DNA of 64,000 nt from Larkinella terrae (lineage in GTDB: Bacteria; Bacteroidota; Bacteroidia; Cytophagales; Spirosomataceae), in assembly GCF_009668025.1 (NCBI RefSeq), contig NZ_WJXZ01000009.1, positions 248,001-312,000 on the forward strand, read 5' to 3'. Made by a program: the position numbers and the translations under genes. How positions within the stretch are numbered: the stretch's first letter is position 1; the number at the start of each line of letters is the position of its first letter. Below the pieces are notes generated by a model. That model had not been told where the DNA came from and did not search any database. It saw only the letters and a list, made by a program, of their open reading frames with translations. Below, in pieces: positions 26,000 to 34,249 of the stretch.

Positions 26000-26890
26000 T
26001 CAGGCTGCGATTTTTTCCAGGTTGCGGAAGTCCTTCATGGCTTCATTGGCATTCTCAAATGCCTTCCGGTTTTTGTATTCAAACCACGGTTTGGTGAAGT
26101 ATTTCTTCATGAAATTATCAATCCGCATTTCTCCAAACAAATTCCACGCGCCTTCGATCCGTTTCATCCAGGACTCGTTCAACACGCGAAGGGCCAGCGC
26201 ATAACCGCCATCGATGTATTCGATGTAGTGCCAGTAACCGGCTGGTATGTAAAGTGTTTCGCCGTAATCCAGCGTACATTCATACCCTTTCACATGCTGC
26301 AAACCGGGGTACTTTTCGTAGTCAGGATTGTTAACATTCATGTACGAAATGACCGAAAACGGCAGCCGGTACAGCAGGGGCGTATTCTCGGGTGAAAACA
26401 AAACCACCCGCTTGCGACCCACAAACTGGGTCAGAAAAACGTGCGACAGGTCAATGTCGTAGTGCATGTGAACCACCGAACCGGCTCCGCCGTAGAACAT
26501 GAACGGCAGACTCATGGCAAAACCGTCGACAATGTCCGGTTTCAGAATGTCTTTCTTGAGTGAGGGAATGTGTTTGAAAATATTGAAAAGGAAAATCCGC
26601 AATTCGACCTGCTCATTGGAAGAAATCTTGTCCAGATATTCACCGAAATTCATTCGCTCATCGACGAACATGGTGCTTTTATCGGGCTCAGCTGGCTTGT
26701 TATTGTACAAATCTACGGTTAAATGCCCGGCGCGTTCTTTCAGTTTCTCAAATGACCAGTTTTTATAAGCGGGCCAATCGTGACAAAAATCCTGAATAAT
26801 AGCCGGTTGGTGTTTTTTGAAGTATGATTGCTGAAAAAGTGCCTTATCTTCCTTGCTAACGCGATCGATTGGTAATAGTTCAAGTGCCAT
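26000..26890 (-). CDS. JmjC/cupin-8-type Fe(II) 2-oxoglutarate oxygenase-like protein
   Basis: A 296-residue cupin-like protein with the JmjC core. The first two iron ligands are in HMHYDIDLSH (HxD) and the third lies in the later strand YIPAGYWHYIEY. Flanking strands RVVLFSPENTPLLYRL and LDYGETLY are typical of the cupin_8 family, whose members hydroxylate protein residues (for example ribosomal proteins) or have unknown targets. The start at 26890 (MALELLPIDRVSKEDKALF) is preferred over an ATG eight codons further upstream, since the protein otherwise gains an unlikely MYFDYIPS leader. A GTACTTTG string upstream on the minus strand resembles a weak -7 box. Confidence 0.87.
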   Translation of the reverse strand: MALELLPIDRVSKEDKALFQQSYFKKHQPAIIQDFCHDWPAYKNWSFEKLKERAGHLTVDLYNNKPAEPDKSTMFVDERMNFGEYLDKISSNEQVELRIFLFNIFKHIPSLKKDILKPDIVDGFAMSLPFMFYGGAGSVVHMHYDIDLSHVFLTQFVGRKRVVLFSPENTPLLYRLPFSVISYMNVNNPDYEKYPGLQHVKGYECTLDYGETLYIPAGYWHYIEYIDGGYALALRVLNESWMKRIEGAWNLFGEMRIDNFMKKYFTKPWFEYKNRKAFENANEAMKDFRNLEKIAA

Positions 26891-27041
26891 ACTGGGGATA
26901 TAGTCAAAGTACAACCAATAAATTTACTGGTTCTAACAAGTTTTTCACCAATGAGTTCACCAAACCGACCAAAAATCAGGGTGGATGCCAATTAAAATTG
27001 CATTAATTTTATCCAAAAAACCGTATTGGCAAAAAATAACT

Positions 27042-27096
27042 GTGCCCTTCCACCGGTGCGCTCTGATAAAAACCAGAATCTCCGGGGAAAGGGCAC
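27042..27096 (-). terminator. Hairpin after gapN
   Basis: GTGCCCTTCCACCGG pairs with CCGGGGAAAGGGCAC across about 25 bases, 24 bp past the gapN stop. It is a GC-rich stem without a strong T-tract. Confidence 0.5.
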
Positions 27097-27119
27097 GGCC
27101 AAGAGTGATTGACGATTGA

Positions 27120-28748
27120 TCAGAAAATGAATTTCGTTGACAAAAATTCGGACTTGTGTTGTTCGACGATATCGTTTAAAATGCTCTTATTCTGCTCCGT
27201 ATCTTTGGTGGCCACGACGGTCCGAATCGAGAACGACCGCAACGCATCTTCGACCGACAGAGTACCCTCCGCCGAGTCCTTCCGACCCGTGAACGGAAAC
27301 GTGTCCGGCCCGCGCTGACACTGCGCGTTGATATTCACCCGGCTAACCTGATTCACCAGCGGATCGATCAGTTGCGCAATCTGACCGGTTTCGCTGCCGA
27401 AAATACTGACCTGCTGGCCGTGGTCGGAGTTGATCACATATTCGATCGGTTCTTCGATGTCGTCGAACGGAACCACCGGAACAACCGGCCCGAATTGCTC
27501 CTCGCGGTACAGTTTCATCCCGTCTTTCACCGGATACACCAACGCCGGAAACACGAACGATTCCACGGTGGTCCCACCTCCATCGTTCAGAATTTTGGCA
27601 CCCTGCGCTTCCGCATCGCGCAGACACTCATCGAGATACGCCGGTTTTCCGGGTTCGGGCAGCGGAGTCACCTGCGCGCCTTTGCTCCACGGCATACCCG
27701 GTTTCAGCTTATTCAGTTCTTCGCCAAAACGCGCCAGAAATTTGTCGGCAATGGAGCGATGAACCCAGAGAATTTTCAATGCCGTACAGCGCTGACCGTT
27801 GAACGACATCGATCCGAGCATACACTCCTTCACCGTCAGTTCGATGTCCGCATCCGGCAAAATGATGGCCGCATTCTTGGCGTCCAGACTCAAAATCGCT
27901 CGCAAGCGATTGCTTTTCGGGTGCATTTTTTTCAGGCTATCGGCCACCCGGCTCGACCCGATCAGCGCCAGAACGTTGATTTTTCCCGACTTCATCAAGG
28001 TCGGAACCACCGTAGCGCCCCGGCCATACACCGTGTTGACCACGCCTTTCGGAAACGAAGTCCGGAACGCTTCCAGCAGCGGGTGGTGCAGCAGGGTTCC
28101 GTGTTTCGGCGGTTTGAACAAAACCGTATTGCCCATTAAAATGGCCGGAATCAGGGTCGTGTAGGTTTCGTTGAGCGGGTAGTTGAACGGCCCCATACAT
28201 AACACCACACCGAGGGGCGAGCGCCGGATTTGACCAATAATTCCCTCTTCGATCCGAAACCGGGAACCGGCGCGGTCGATGTCCTTGAACGCATCGATCG
28301 TGTCGTAAATATACTGCACCGTCCGGTCGAACTCCTTGGTCGAATCGGCCAGGGTTTTGCCAATTTCCCACATCAGGAGGTTTACGACGGCTTTTTTCTG
28401 CTCCATCATTTTGCCAACAAACCGCTCCATGCACTGGATTCGGTCGGTCACCGACATCGTCGGCCATTCGCCCCGGCCATTGTCGAAAGCCCGCACGGCT
28501 GCATTGAGTGCGTCAAGAGCTTCGTTATCGTCCATCGGGAGCGGGTAACTGCCGATGACCTTCCGAACCAGACCGGTTGGGGTCTGCACATAAACCGGTG
28601 ACAAAACTTCCTGCGTCGAGCCATCCCACACCCGGATTTCGCCATCGACGAGGTACTCCCGCTGGTGCAGGGCTTCGATCCGAAATTCTTCCGGAATCTG
28701 ATCTTCTGCCGGAAATAAAATTTCCAGCTGTTGCGATAAATTAGTCAT
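27120..28748 (-). CDS. gapN: NADP-dependent glyceraldehyde-3-phosphate dehydrogenase (non-phosphorylating)
   Basis: A 542-residue aldehyde dehydrogenase. The coenzyme strand and catalytic region contain MGPFNYPLNETYTTLIPAI and GNTVLFKPPKHG, as in GapN-type enzymes. The catalytic nucleophile is Cys321 in SMSFNGQRCTALK, and a conserved glutamate lies in LSLDAKNAAIILPD-like context upstream. It would oxidise glyceraldehyde 3-phosphate directly to 3-phosphoglycerate while making NADPH. Compared with the roughly 480-residue streptococcal enzyme, it has about 50 extra N-terminal residues (EFRIEALHQREYLVDGEIRVW), a feature I associate with the Bacteroidota form. Other ALDH substrates cannot be excluded. 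Confidence 0.88.
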   Translation of the reverse strand: MTNLSQQLEILFPAEDQIPEEFRIEALHQREYLVDGEIRVWDGSTQEVLSPVYVQTPTGLVRKVIGSYPLPMDDNEALDALNAAVRAFDNGRGEWPTMSVTDRIQCMERFVGKMMEQKKAVVNLLMWEIGKTLADSTKEFDRTVQYIYDTIDAFKDIDRAGSRFRIEEGIIGQIRRSPLGVVLCMGPFNYPLNETYTTLIPAILMGNTVLFKPPKHGTLLHHPLLEAFRTSFPKGVVNTVYGRGATVVPTLMKSGKINVLALIGSSRVADSLKKMHPKSNRLRAILSLDAKNAAIILPDADIELTVKECMLGSMSFNGQRCTALKILWVHRSIADKFLARFGEELNKLKPGMPWSKGAQVTPLPEPGKPAYLDECLRDAEAQGAKILNDGGGTTVESFVFPALVYPVKDGMKLYREEQFGPVVPVVPFDDIEEPIEYVINSDHGQQVSIFGSETGQIAQLIDPLVNQVSRVNINAQCQRGPDTFPFTGRKDSAEGTLSVEDALRSFSIRTVVATKDTEQNKSILNDIVEQHKSEFLSTKFIF

Positions 28749-29084
28749 GCTACGTAGTTAATTCGTTTAGAGTTTATCATTTATAACTCTAAAAAACCGA
28801 CAAAAACCTTATTGTCAGACGATTATCTAAAGACTATAAACTTTAAACCTCAAACTTTTTTACTGATTACTGATGGAATAGAAATGGCAATTATTGAACT
28901 TTTAATCCACAAAAAAACCGTCCCCAATCATGGCAGGCCGGTAGAAGAAAGAGAAGTCGATGAAGGCTGAAAACCGGGCTTTCAGTCCGGTTCAGAGTTG
29001 CAAAAGTACAGAACTGAGTTTAAAGGAAGCAAGTTTAAGCGCTGAAAAGTCTGGCAAATCGCAATGATCCGCTTCAAAATCGCT

Positions 29085-29225
29085 AAGAGACAGTCTAAAA
29101 TTCAGATTTGCCCTTTCTTCGGTTAGCCCCCAACCCCCTAAAGGGGGCTTTGAAATGCTGATTAAAGCCCCCTTTAGGGGGTTGGGGGCTAACCGAAGAA
29201 ATGGAAATTATAAATTTTAGAATGT
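29085..29225. repeat. MITE/REP-like hairpin element, copy 1
   Basis: Contains a perfect 38-bp inverted repeat (29114-29151 and 29164-29201) around a 12-base loop, with core GCCCCCAACCCCCTAAAGGG. The flanks (GACAGTCTAAAATTCAGATT on the left) are similar, in reverse orientation, to the right flank of copy 2 near 57047, so the repeated unit is longer than the hairpin. Confidence 0.75.
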
Positions 29226-29260
29226 CTGGCAAATCTGAACTGCTTTTTTGGCAAAAGATA

Positions 29261-29295
29261 AAAAGCCGCCCGAACGGCGCGTTCGGGCGGCTTTT
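29261..29295 (-). terminator. Strong terminator of the T9SS glycosidase gene
   Basis: AAAAGCCGCCCGAAC / GTTCGGGCGGCTTTT, 15-bp perfect stem with a five-base loop and T-run, nine bases past the stop at 29305. Confidence 0.88.
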
Positions 29296-29304
29296 CCGGA
29301 TTTG

Positions 29305-31398
29305 TTAGTATTTCAATAATTTTACCGTGACGGCCTGCTGACCGCCGATTACCCGCAGGATCAACAGCCCGGTCACTTCACTGCCGAGCCGGAATTGCTG
29401 GTTTTCCACCCCAAGGGCGATTTCAACTATTCGCTCGCTTACAATGCGCCCGCCGAGGTCGCTGATCTGAAACCTCAGCGGTTTTCCTTCCGCACCCCGA
29501 ACTTCGACACTCAACTGTTCCTGCACCGGATTTCCCAAAATCGTTACCTCCAATTTGCTTTCTGCGGACCCGGCCGATAGCCGGGCCGAAGGCGCACAGG
29601 TCAGCGACTTGGGCGCGTATTTCAGTGTGAACGAACTGTTGCAAACTTTGGCCGAAATCTGGTGGGTTTTGTTGTCTTTCAAACTCGCTGGCGTCGTAAA
29701 ACTGTAGGCATGTTTGCCATTCCCCTTGCCAGCGTTCTCCAGATCCGAGCGGTAAATGTCGGCTTCGGTCGTGCCGATTACCTTTCCGTCGGCCGAAAAC
29801 TCCACCGTTACCGACCCATCCGGATCGTTGCGGTCCCAGACCCAGCCACGCATGGTTCCGCACTCCACTTTATCCAGATAGCCATCGTAATTAGCACTAA
29901 CCGTGGGGCTCGGTTTCGGATCTTCAACGGGTTTTTCCGGCTGCGCGGGTTCGTCCGCGTTGTCCGTTTCGTCAAATAAATCTTCAATCAAATTGACCTG
30001 GATCGGTTTTTTCCCAGACTTATTATATTGATCCGTCCAGCGGGTGCTGATTGGCGAATACGTATCCCGCAGAATTTCAGACAGTTTGTAGCTAATCGTC
30101 CCGCCGGTCTGGACATCCGTGACGGATTGATTCAGCAAACCCGCATCCAGAACCGTTTGGATCAGCTGGCTCAGGGTAGCGCGGGCGTCGGTGCCGCCAA
30201 AATTGGCCAATGTAATCATGGATGCCCCGTGCTGGAAGCATTCCTTGACCTGATTAAAATAGGTATCGATCGAAACGGAGTTGAAAAACATGCCGTCTAC
30301 CGCGTTGATCATGAAGGCACCCGGTTTTAAATTACTGCGCACCACATCCATCGAAAACCGGTGGTTGTAGGTCGGGCCATCGTTGAACTTCAGGCCATCG
30401 GCGTTCTGATTCAGACTTTTAAAGGCGTAGGTCGCCCGTAATCCGCTTAACCGATCCCAGACGGCGCCGTGCTGATTGACAACCCGGATCGAGCCATCAA
30501 CGCCTTTCAGCGTGTTGGTCATGTCATTCAAAAACCGTTCGAGCAGGCGGTGACGGAACACGTACCAGTCCTGGCCCTGACGATTCAGGCTGAACAGTTT
30601 TTGCGGATCGCTAATGCTTCCGGTCGGCGGAACCACGGCGTTCCAGTCGCCAAAACCAGTGTTCCAGCGTTTATTCAGGTCGGCCAGGGAAAACCGCCCC
30701 TGCAACCACTGCCGAAACGCCAGTTTCATCGGACCGCCGTAGTCGAAAGCCGCCGAATATTTTGTACCATCGGGTTTGTTGTGGACGGGCGAGAACTCCG
30801 ATTCCAACGCCGGAGAGGCCACGACGGAGATAAACAGCAGTCGGTTTTGCTGCTGCAAATACCGATAACGCTGCGTGGTCTCTTTCACGAAATTCTTAGC
30901 CAGTTCAACCGTCGGCTGGTGCGCATAACTGAACTGGGTGATTCCTCCGCCGTTCATTCGCAACCCGTCGGCAGCCTGCATCGTTTCACTCGTCCCCCAA
31001 AAACTGCCCAGATTGGCAATTTCTCGTCCTACATGGATGCGGAGGGCAATTTTTAACCCGAGCCGAATCGCCGTTTGAACGTGGGAATCAACAACTTTCC
31101 AGTTGGCGGTACTTTGCCGGGTCGGGTAAACGCGGTCCCAGTTGATCGTGATTTCGACGGCATTACAACCCGCTGCGGCCGAGTGTTCGATGCGTTCATC
31201 GTCGATGCGGGGATCGGTTTCAAAATTGAAGATGGTAATCCCAATGTAGCGTTGCCGGTTGATCGGAGCCGGTTCGGAAGAAGGAGCAATTATCCGACAA
31301 AAAGACGGAGAAGTTGTTGCACAATTTCCCCCAAGCGAGAGTGCATTTAATCCAAAAAGCAGGATTAAACGCATAACAGTAAAGTTACGGTTTTTCAT
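29305..31398 (-). CDS. Secreted glycosidase-like protein with T9SS sorting tail
   Basis: A 697-residue exported protein. A signal peptide covers roughly 1-26. The central domain (about 50-440) has the layout of TIM-barrel glycosidases of the GH42/GH-A type: INWDRVYPTRQST, LKIALRIHVGREI, ISVVASPALESEFSP and FMINAVDGMFFN are barrel strands. The family is not certain. A beta-sandwich follows at about 500-590 (YLDKVECGTMRGWVWDRNDPD, seen in secreted proteins of this group). The last 75 residues (LEVTILGNPVQEQLSVEVRG, FQISDLGGRIV, VTGLLILRVIGGQQAVTVKLLKY) are a type-A T9SS sorting domain. An AraC-type regulator lies just upstream with possible operator repeats between. Confidence 0.8.
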   Translation of the reverse strand: MKNRNFTVMRLILLFGLNALSLGGNCATTSPSFCRIIAPSSEPAPINRQRYIGITIFNFETDPRIDDERIEHSAAAGCNAVEITINWDRVYPTRQSTANWKVVDSHVQTAIRLGLKIALRIHVGREIANLGSFWGTSETMQAADGLRMNGGGITQFSYAHQPTVELAKNFVKETTQRYRYLQQQNRLLFISVVASPALESEFSPVHNKPDGTKYSAAFDYGGPMKLAFRQWLQGRFSLADLNKRWNTGFGDWNAVVPPTGSISDPQKLFSLNRQGQDWYVFRHRLLERFLNDMTNTLKGVDGSIRVVNQHGAVWDRLSGLRATYAFKSLNQNADGLKFNDGPTYNHRFSMDVVRSNLKPGAFMINAVDGMFFNSVSIDTYFNQVKECFQHGASMITLANFGGTDARATLSQLIQTVLDAGLLNQSVTDVQTGGTISYKLSEILRDTYSPISTRWTDQYNKSGKKPIQVNLIEDLFDETDNADEPAQPEKPVEDPKPSPTVSANYDGYLDKVECGTMRGWVWDRNDPDGSVTVEFSADGKVIGTTEADIYRSDLENAGKGNGKHAYSFTTPASLKDNKTHQISAKVCNSSFTLKYAPKSLTCAPSARLSAGSAESKLEVTILGNPVQEQLSVEVRGAEGKPLRFQISDLGGRIVSERIVEIALGVENQQFRLGSEVTGLLILRVIGGQQAVTVKLLKY

Positions 31399-31722
31399 TA
31401 CGGTGAGTTAAAAAATAACGTTGAGTAAGTTGTCTGCCAATACAGTCTCCCATCTCTTCCGGTTAAATACCGAATCAGATCGTGCAGAAAGCGAAAAATG
31501 CCGACAGCTCAGCACTGCCGAAAATGCACTTGACTGGAAGATGTATTTGACTTACTAACTTCAGAACGCCACAACCTCACACTCACGAACGGATACTACA
31601 GGAAGTAATTGACGGAAACGGAACGAATTAGTTTCCGAAAAAAGAACGAATTATCAGACACGACAAAACTAATTCATCGGAAATTTTGGTAAAAAGACAA
31701 ATCGTATTTTCTGTGGTACAAA
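31399..31722. other. Upstream region of the glycosidase gene
   Basis: It contains the presumed promoter of the glycosidase and a tandem direct repeat GAACGAATTA (31621-31630 and 31644-31653, 23 bp apart) that may be an AraC-type operator. No reading frame of note. Confidence 0.4.
31621..31653. promoter_or_regulatory. Candidate AraC-type tandem operator
   Basis: The 10-base sequence GAACGAATTA occurs twice in the same orientation, start to start 23 bp, about two helical turns apart, as for sites bound by tandem AraC-family HTH domains. The araC gene ends 70 bp away and the glycosidase starts 223 bp away. Confidence 0.35.
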
Positions 31723-32604
31723 TCAGCGTTGGTGATTTTTGCGTTGGCGGAAATCCGCAGGCGTTTCGCCGGTATTCTTCCGGAAGAAACGGACAAAATA
31801 AGACGGGTCCTGGAAGCCCAGGCGAAATCCGATTTCCTTAACCGAATCGCTGGTGTAGGCCAGCAGAAACCGAGCCTCAAGTACAATTCGCTCGTGATAC
31901 AATTGACTGGCGGTTTTGCCGACTACTTTTTTGCAGAGCTGATTGAGGTAATGGGGTGTTACGTTCATCTGGGCGGCATAGTCGCTCACCATCCGAACGG
32001 TCAGAAACTGATGTTCGATCAACTGCTCATATTGCCGGATTCGGTCGTACAGGTACGTTCCGTTGCCGTTCCACTGCTCATGGTACAACCGATCAGACAG
32101 TTCCAGAACAATATGAAGCGCCGACAGAATGACCTCAAAGCGATTGGCCTGCTTGCTTTGGTATTCTGAGAAGATAAAGTCAAAAATATCGGCAAAAAGC
32201 GCATCCGGGTCGGTTACCTGCAGCAATGGGTGCTCTTTGTTGGCATGAAAAAATGGGTATCGGTACAAAAGGTGACCGGAGGTTCCCCGGCAAAAATCCG
32301 AATCAAAAAACAAATTGTAGCCTTTCGTATCGGCCGACAATTGCCAGCTATGCATCTTGCCCGGGGCCAGAAAAAACAACTGGTTGGGCGCAACTTCGTA
32401 GGCTTTACCGTTGTTGACATGGATTCCGCTGCCTTCCTGAACCCAGGTTACGGAATAAAATGGATGGGCGTGCGGTTTGTGACTGTGGTTCAACTGCGGC
32501 ACATGCTCCTCCAGACGTGCAATGTGGAACAAGGTGTCCGGTGCGAAGTGTGAGAATGTCTGAAATTGATTACCTGGCAAATTCGTTGGCATGGCAGAAA
32601 ACAT
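31723..32604 (-). CDS. AraC-family transcriptional regulator
   Basis: A 293-residue regulator. The N-terminal cupin sensor (about 30-150; HSHKPHAHPFYSVTWVQEGSG, FLAPGKMHSWQ) could bind a small ligand. The C-terminal 100 residues contain the paired HTH domain: VRMVSDYAAQMNVTPHYLNQLCKKVVG and VKEIGFRLGFQDPSYFVRFFRKNTGETPADFR. The second HTH carries the conserved GFxDPSYFxRxFKK signature. The start at 32604 (MFSAMPTNL) or the ATG at 32592 is preferred over a longer N-terminus. It probably controls the adjacent downstream glycosidase gene. Confidence 0.93.
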   Translation of the reverse strand: MFSAMPTNLPGNQFQTFSHFAPDTLFHIARLEEHVPQLNHSHKPHAHPFYSVTWVQEGSGIHVNNGKAYEVAPNQLFFLAPGKMHSWQLSADTKGYNLFFDSDFCRGTSGHLLYRYPFFHANKEHPLLQVTDPDALFADIFDFIFSEYQSKQANRFEVILSALHIVLELSDRLYHEQWNGNGTYLYDRIRQYEQLIEHQFLTVRMVSDYAAQMNVTPHYLNQLCKKVVGKTASQLYHERIVLEARFLLAYTSDSVKEIGFRLGFQDPSYFVRFFRKNTGETPADFRQRKNHQR

Positions 32605-32806
32605 GTTTAAGCAAGTCTCTGATTCACACGCTGATGCATACGGCGCTCTGACCGTGATTAACCACAAAGATACAAGATTCTATCAACTCATTATCAGACC
32701 AATACAACGATTAATAAGACCAGCTCAATCCGTTCAGACAGGGTTCTGTTTTAGATTGAATCGCTTCTTACGCTAACCCGTAAACGCCGGAAAAATTGCC
32801 CGATAA

Positions 32807-32877
32807 AAAGCCTGAAAACTGGCGGTTTTTAGACTAAAAGCTTCTACCTCCTTTCCAAAACCGCCGGTTTTCAGGCT
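32807..32877 (-). terminator. Terminator of the aminotransferase-ceramidase operon
   Basis: 22-bp arms (AAGCCTGAAAACTGGCGGTTTT and inverse, one mismatch) with a 27-base loop, 11 bases past the stop at 32888. Confidence 0.7.
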
Positions 32878-32887
32878 TGACCTTTCC

Positions 32888-34249
32888 TTATTTCGCGGAA
32901 GGAATGCCGAGCTGACCCGCCAGGCGACTCATTTCCCGAATAATCAGCTCGGGAACTTCCGGTGCCCAGATAGTCGGCAAACCGTAGACCATTTGGGAGG
33001 TCGCACCCTCATAACCGCCTTCCTTCAAAATTGTTGCTGACGGAATATAAGCCATCACATCGTTGGAATACCCCATCACGAAAACATCCGGACCGAAGCG
33101 TTTTTTACACGCAATCGCGTAATCGACGACCAGCTCTCCGCCGAACGTGAAAACCGGTTGCCCGCCCAACTGCCAGATCTGCAGGGGATACGGATAACTG
33201 GTCACAAACGGTTTCCCCTGTTTTTTTTCGGCCAGCATCCGGATGGCCCAGCGTTTCATGTAACCCTCGTTTTCCTGAGCGGTTGTCGTCAGTTCAGCCT
33301 CGGTTGGCGGGGCCGCCAGCGGTAGTTCGATTTCCGAATAGGCCGTCCGTACCTGAGCAGGCAGGTTGCGCATGGGTTCTTCGAGCACCCGGTCGACAGC
33401 CGCAGCCAGCTCCCGACCGAATTGCCGGGCGAGCGGAACCGTTCGGCGGGGCATCGGATTCTGATCACCGGCTGCGCCCTGAAAAAATAAGGCCCTGGCA
33501 CCGGGATGCGCTTTTTCCAGCTCCAACTGCGCAAAACCGACATAGTCGCCCGACCATTGGTACTGATCCAAAACCGTGGGATGGCAGGCGTAGCCAAACG
33601 CAACCGCAATCAGTTTTCCACTGGTATTGAGCACTTTAATGACCGGCACCGCGTAATCGTTCGGCCCGTTGAGATCGGTCTGTTCCCGCAGGCTGCCTTC
33701 CTTGTTGTTGCGTCGGTTCACCTGAAACCGGGTTACGCCATTCTGCGCGAAGAGTTCGGCAGGCTCCAGTTTCCGGAATGCCTGACCAACCAGCGTCACA
33801 ATCTGGTCTTCCAGTTGCTGCGAATACCGTTCGATTTTGGTCCGTTCAGCGGCATCGATCGGATAAATATCCAACAACGCCTGGCCCAGAACCGGGCCGG
33901 AATGCGTGTGCGAACTATTCAGGATAATCTGCGCTTTCGACAAGCCAAGTTGCTTCTGCAGCCGTTCGCGGATGCGATCCGAAAGAACTTTCGGAAACCC
34001 CAGCAAATCGGACGTGACCAGTACTACCCGGTTTCCTTTTTCGTCTTCCAGCGCCAGGGCCTTGGCCCACAAATCGTGGAGTTTTCCTTCGGCGGCACGC
34101 GTCCGCGCGGCATAGCCCGCCATCCATTGCGACTCTTTGGGCGTGATCACGACGCTGGCCACGCCCGCTTTCCAGCCACCGGCAAAACCGGATTGGGTCA
34201 ATAAAACCACTAAAAAACTGCTCCAGAAGCCTAAAAACCGCTTTTTCAT
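32888..34249 (-). CDS. Secreted neutral/alkaline ceramidase-like protein
   Basis: A 453-residue exported protein with signal peptide MKKRFLGFWSSFLVVLLTQSGFAG. The N-terminal domain resembles neutral ceramidases: VASVVITPKESQWMAGYAARTR, then the zinc-site motif ILNSSHTHSGPVLG and later FGYACHPTVLDQYQWSGDYVG. The ceramidase serine-box context (GDQNPMPRR-like) appears in FFQGAAGDQNPMPR. Authentic ceramidases are about 650 residues and cleave ceramides; bacterial homologues of this shorter type are often of unproven substrate. Its ATG overlaps the stop of the aminotransferase gene (ATGA), so the pair is translationally coupled. Confidence 0.85.
   Translation of the reverse strand: MKKRFLGFWSSFLVVLLTQSGFAGGWKAGVASVVITPKESQWMAGYAARTRAAEGKLHDLWAKALALEDEKGNRVVLVTSDLLGFPKVLSDRIRERLQKQLGLSKAQIILNSSHTHSGPVLGQALLDIYPIDAAERTKIERYSQQLEDQIVTLVGQAFRKLEPAELFAQNGVTRFQVNRRNNKEGSLREQTDLNGPNDYAVPVIKVLNTSGKLIAVAFGYACHPTVLDQYQWSGDYVGFAQLELEKAHPGARALFFQGAAGDQNPMPRRTVPLARQFGRELAAAVDRVLEEPMRNLPAQVRTAYSEIELPLAAPPTEAELTTTAQENEGYMKRWAIRMLAEKKQGKPFVTSYPYPLQIWQLGGQPVFTFGGELVVDYAIACKKRFGPDVFVMGYSNDVMAYIPSATILKEGGYEGATSQMVYGLPTIWAPEVPELIIREMSRLAGQLGIPSAK

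Larger units (their letters stand above)
28749..29304. other. Intergenic region with a MITE-like hairpin element and a terminator
   Basis: It holds the upstream region of gapN, a roughly 140-bp hairpin element (29085-29225) and the terminator of the glycosidase gene (29261-29295). No open reading frame of note is present; the stretch 28750-29080 shows nothing I recognise. Confidence 0.6.
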
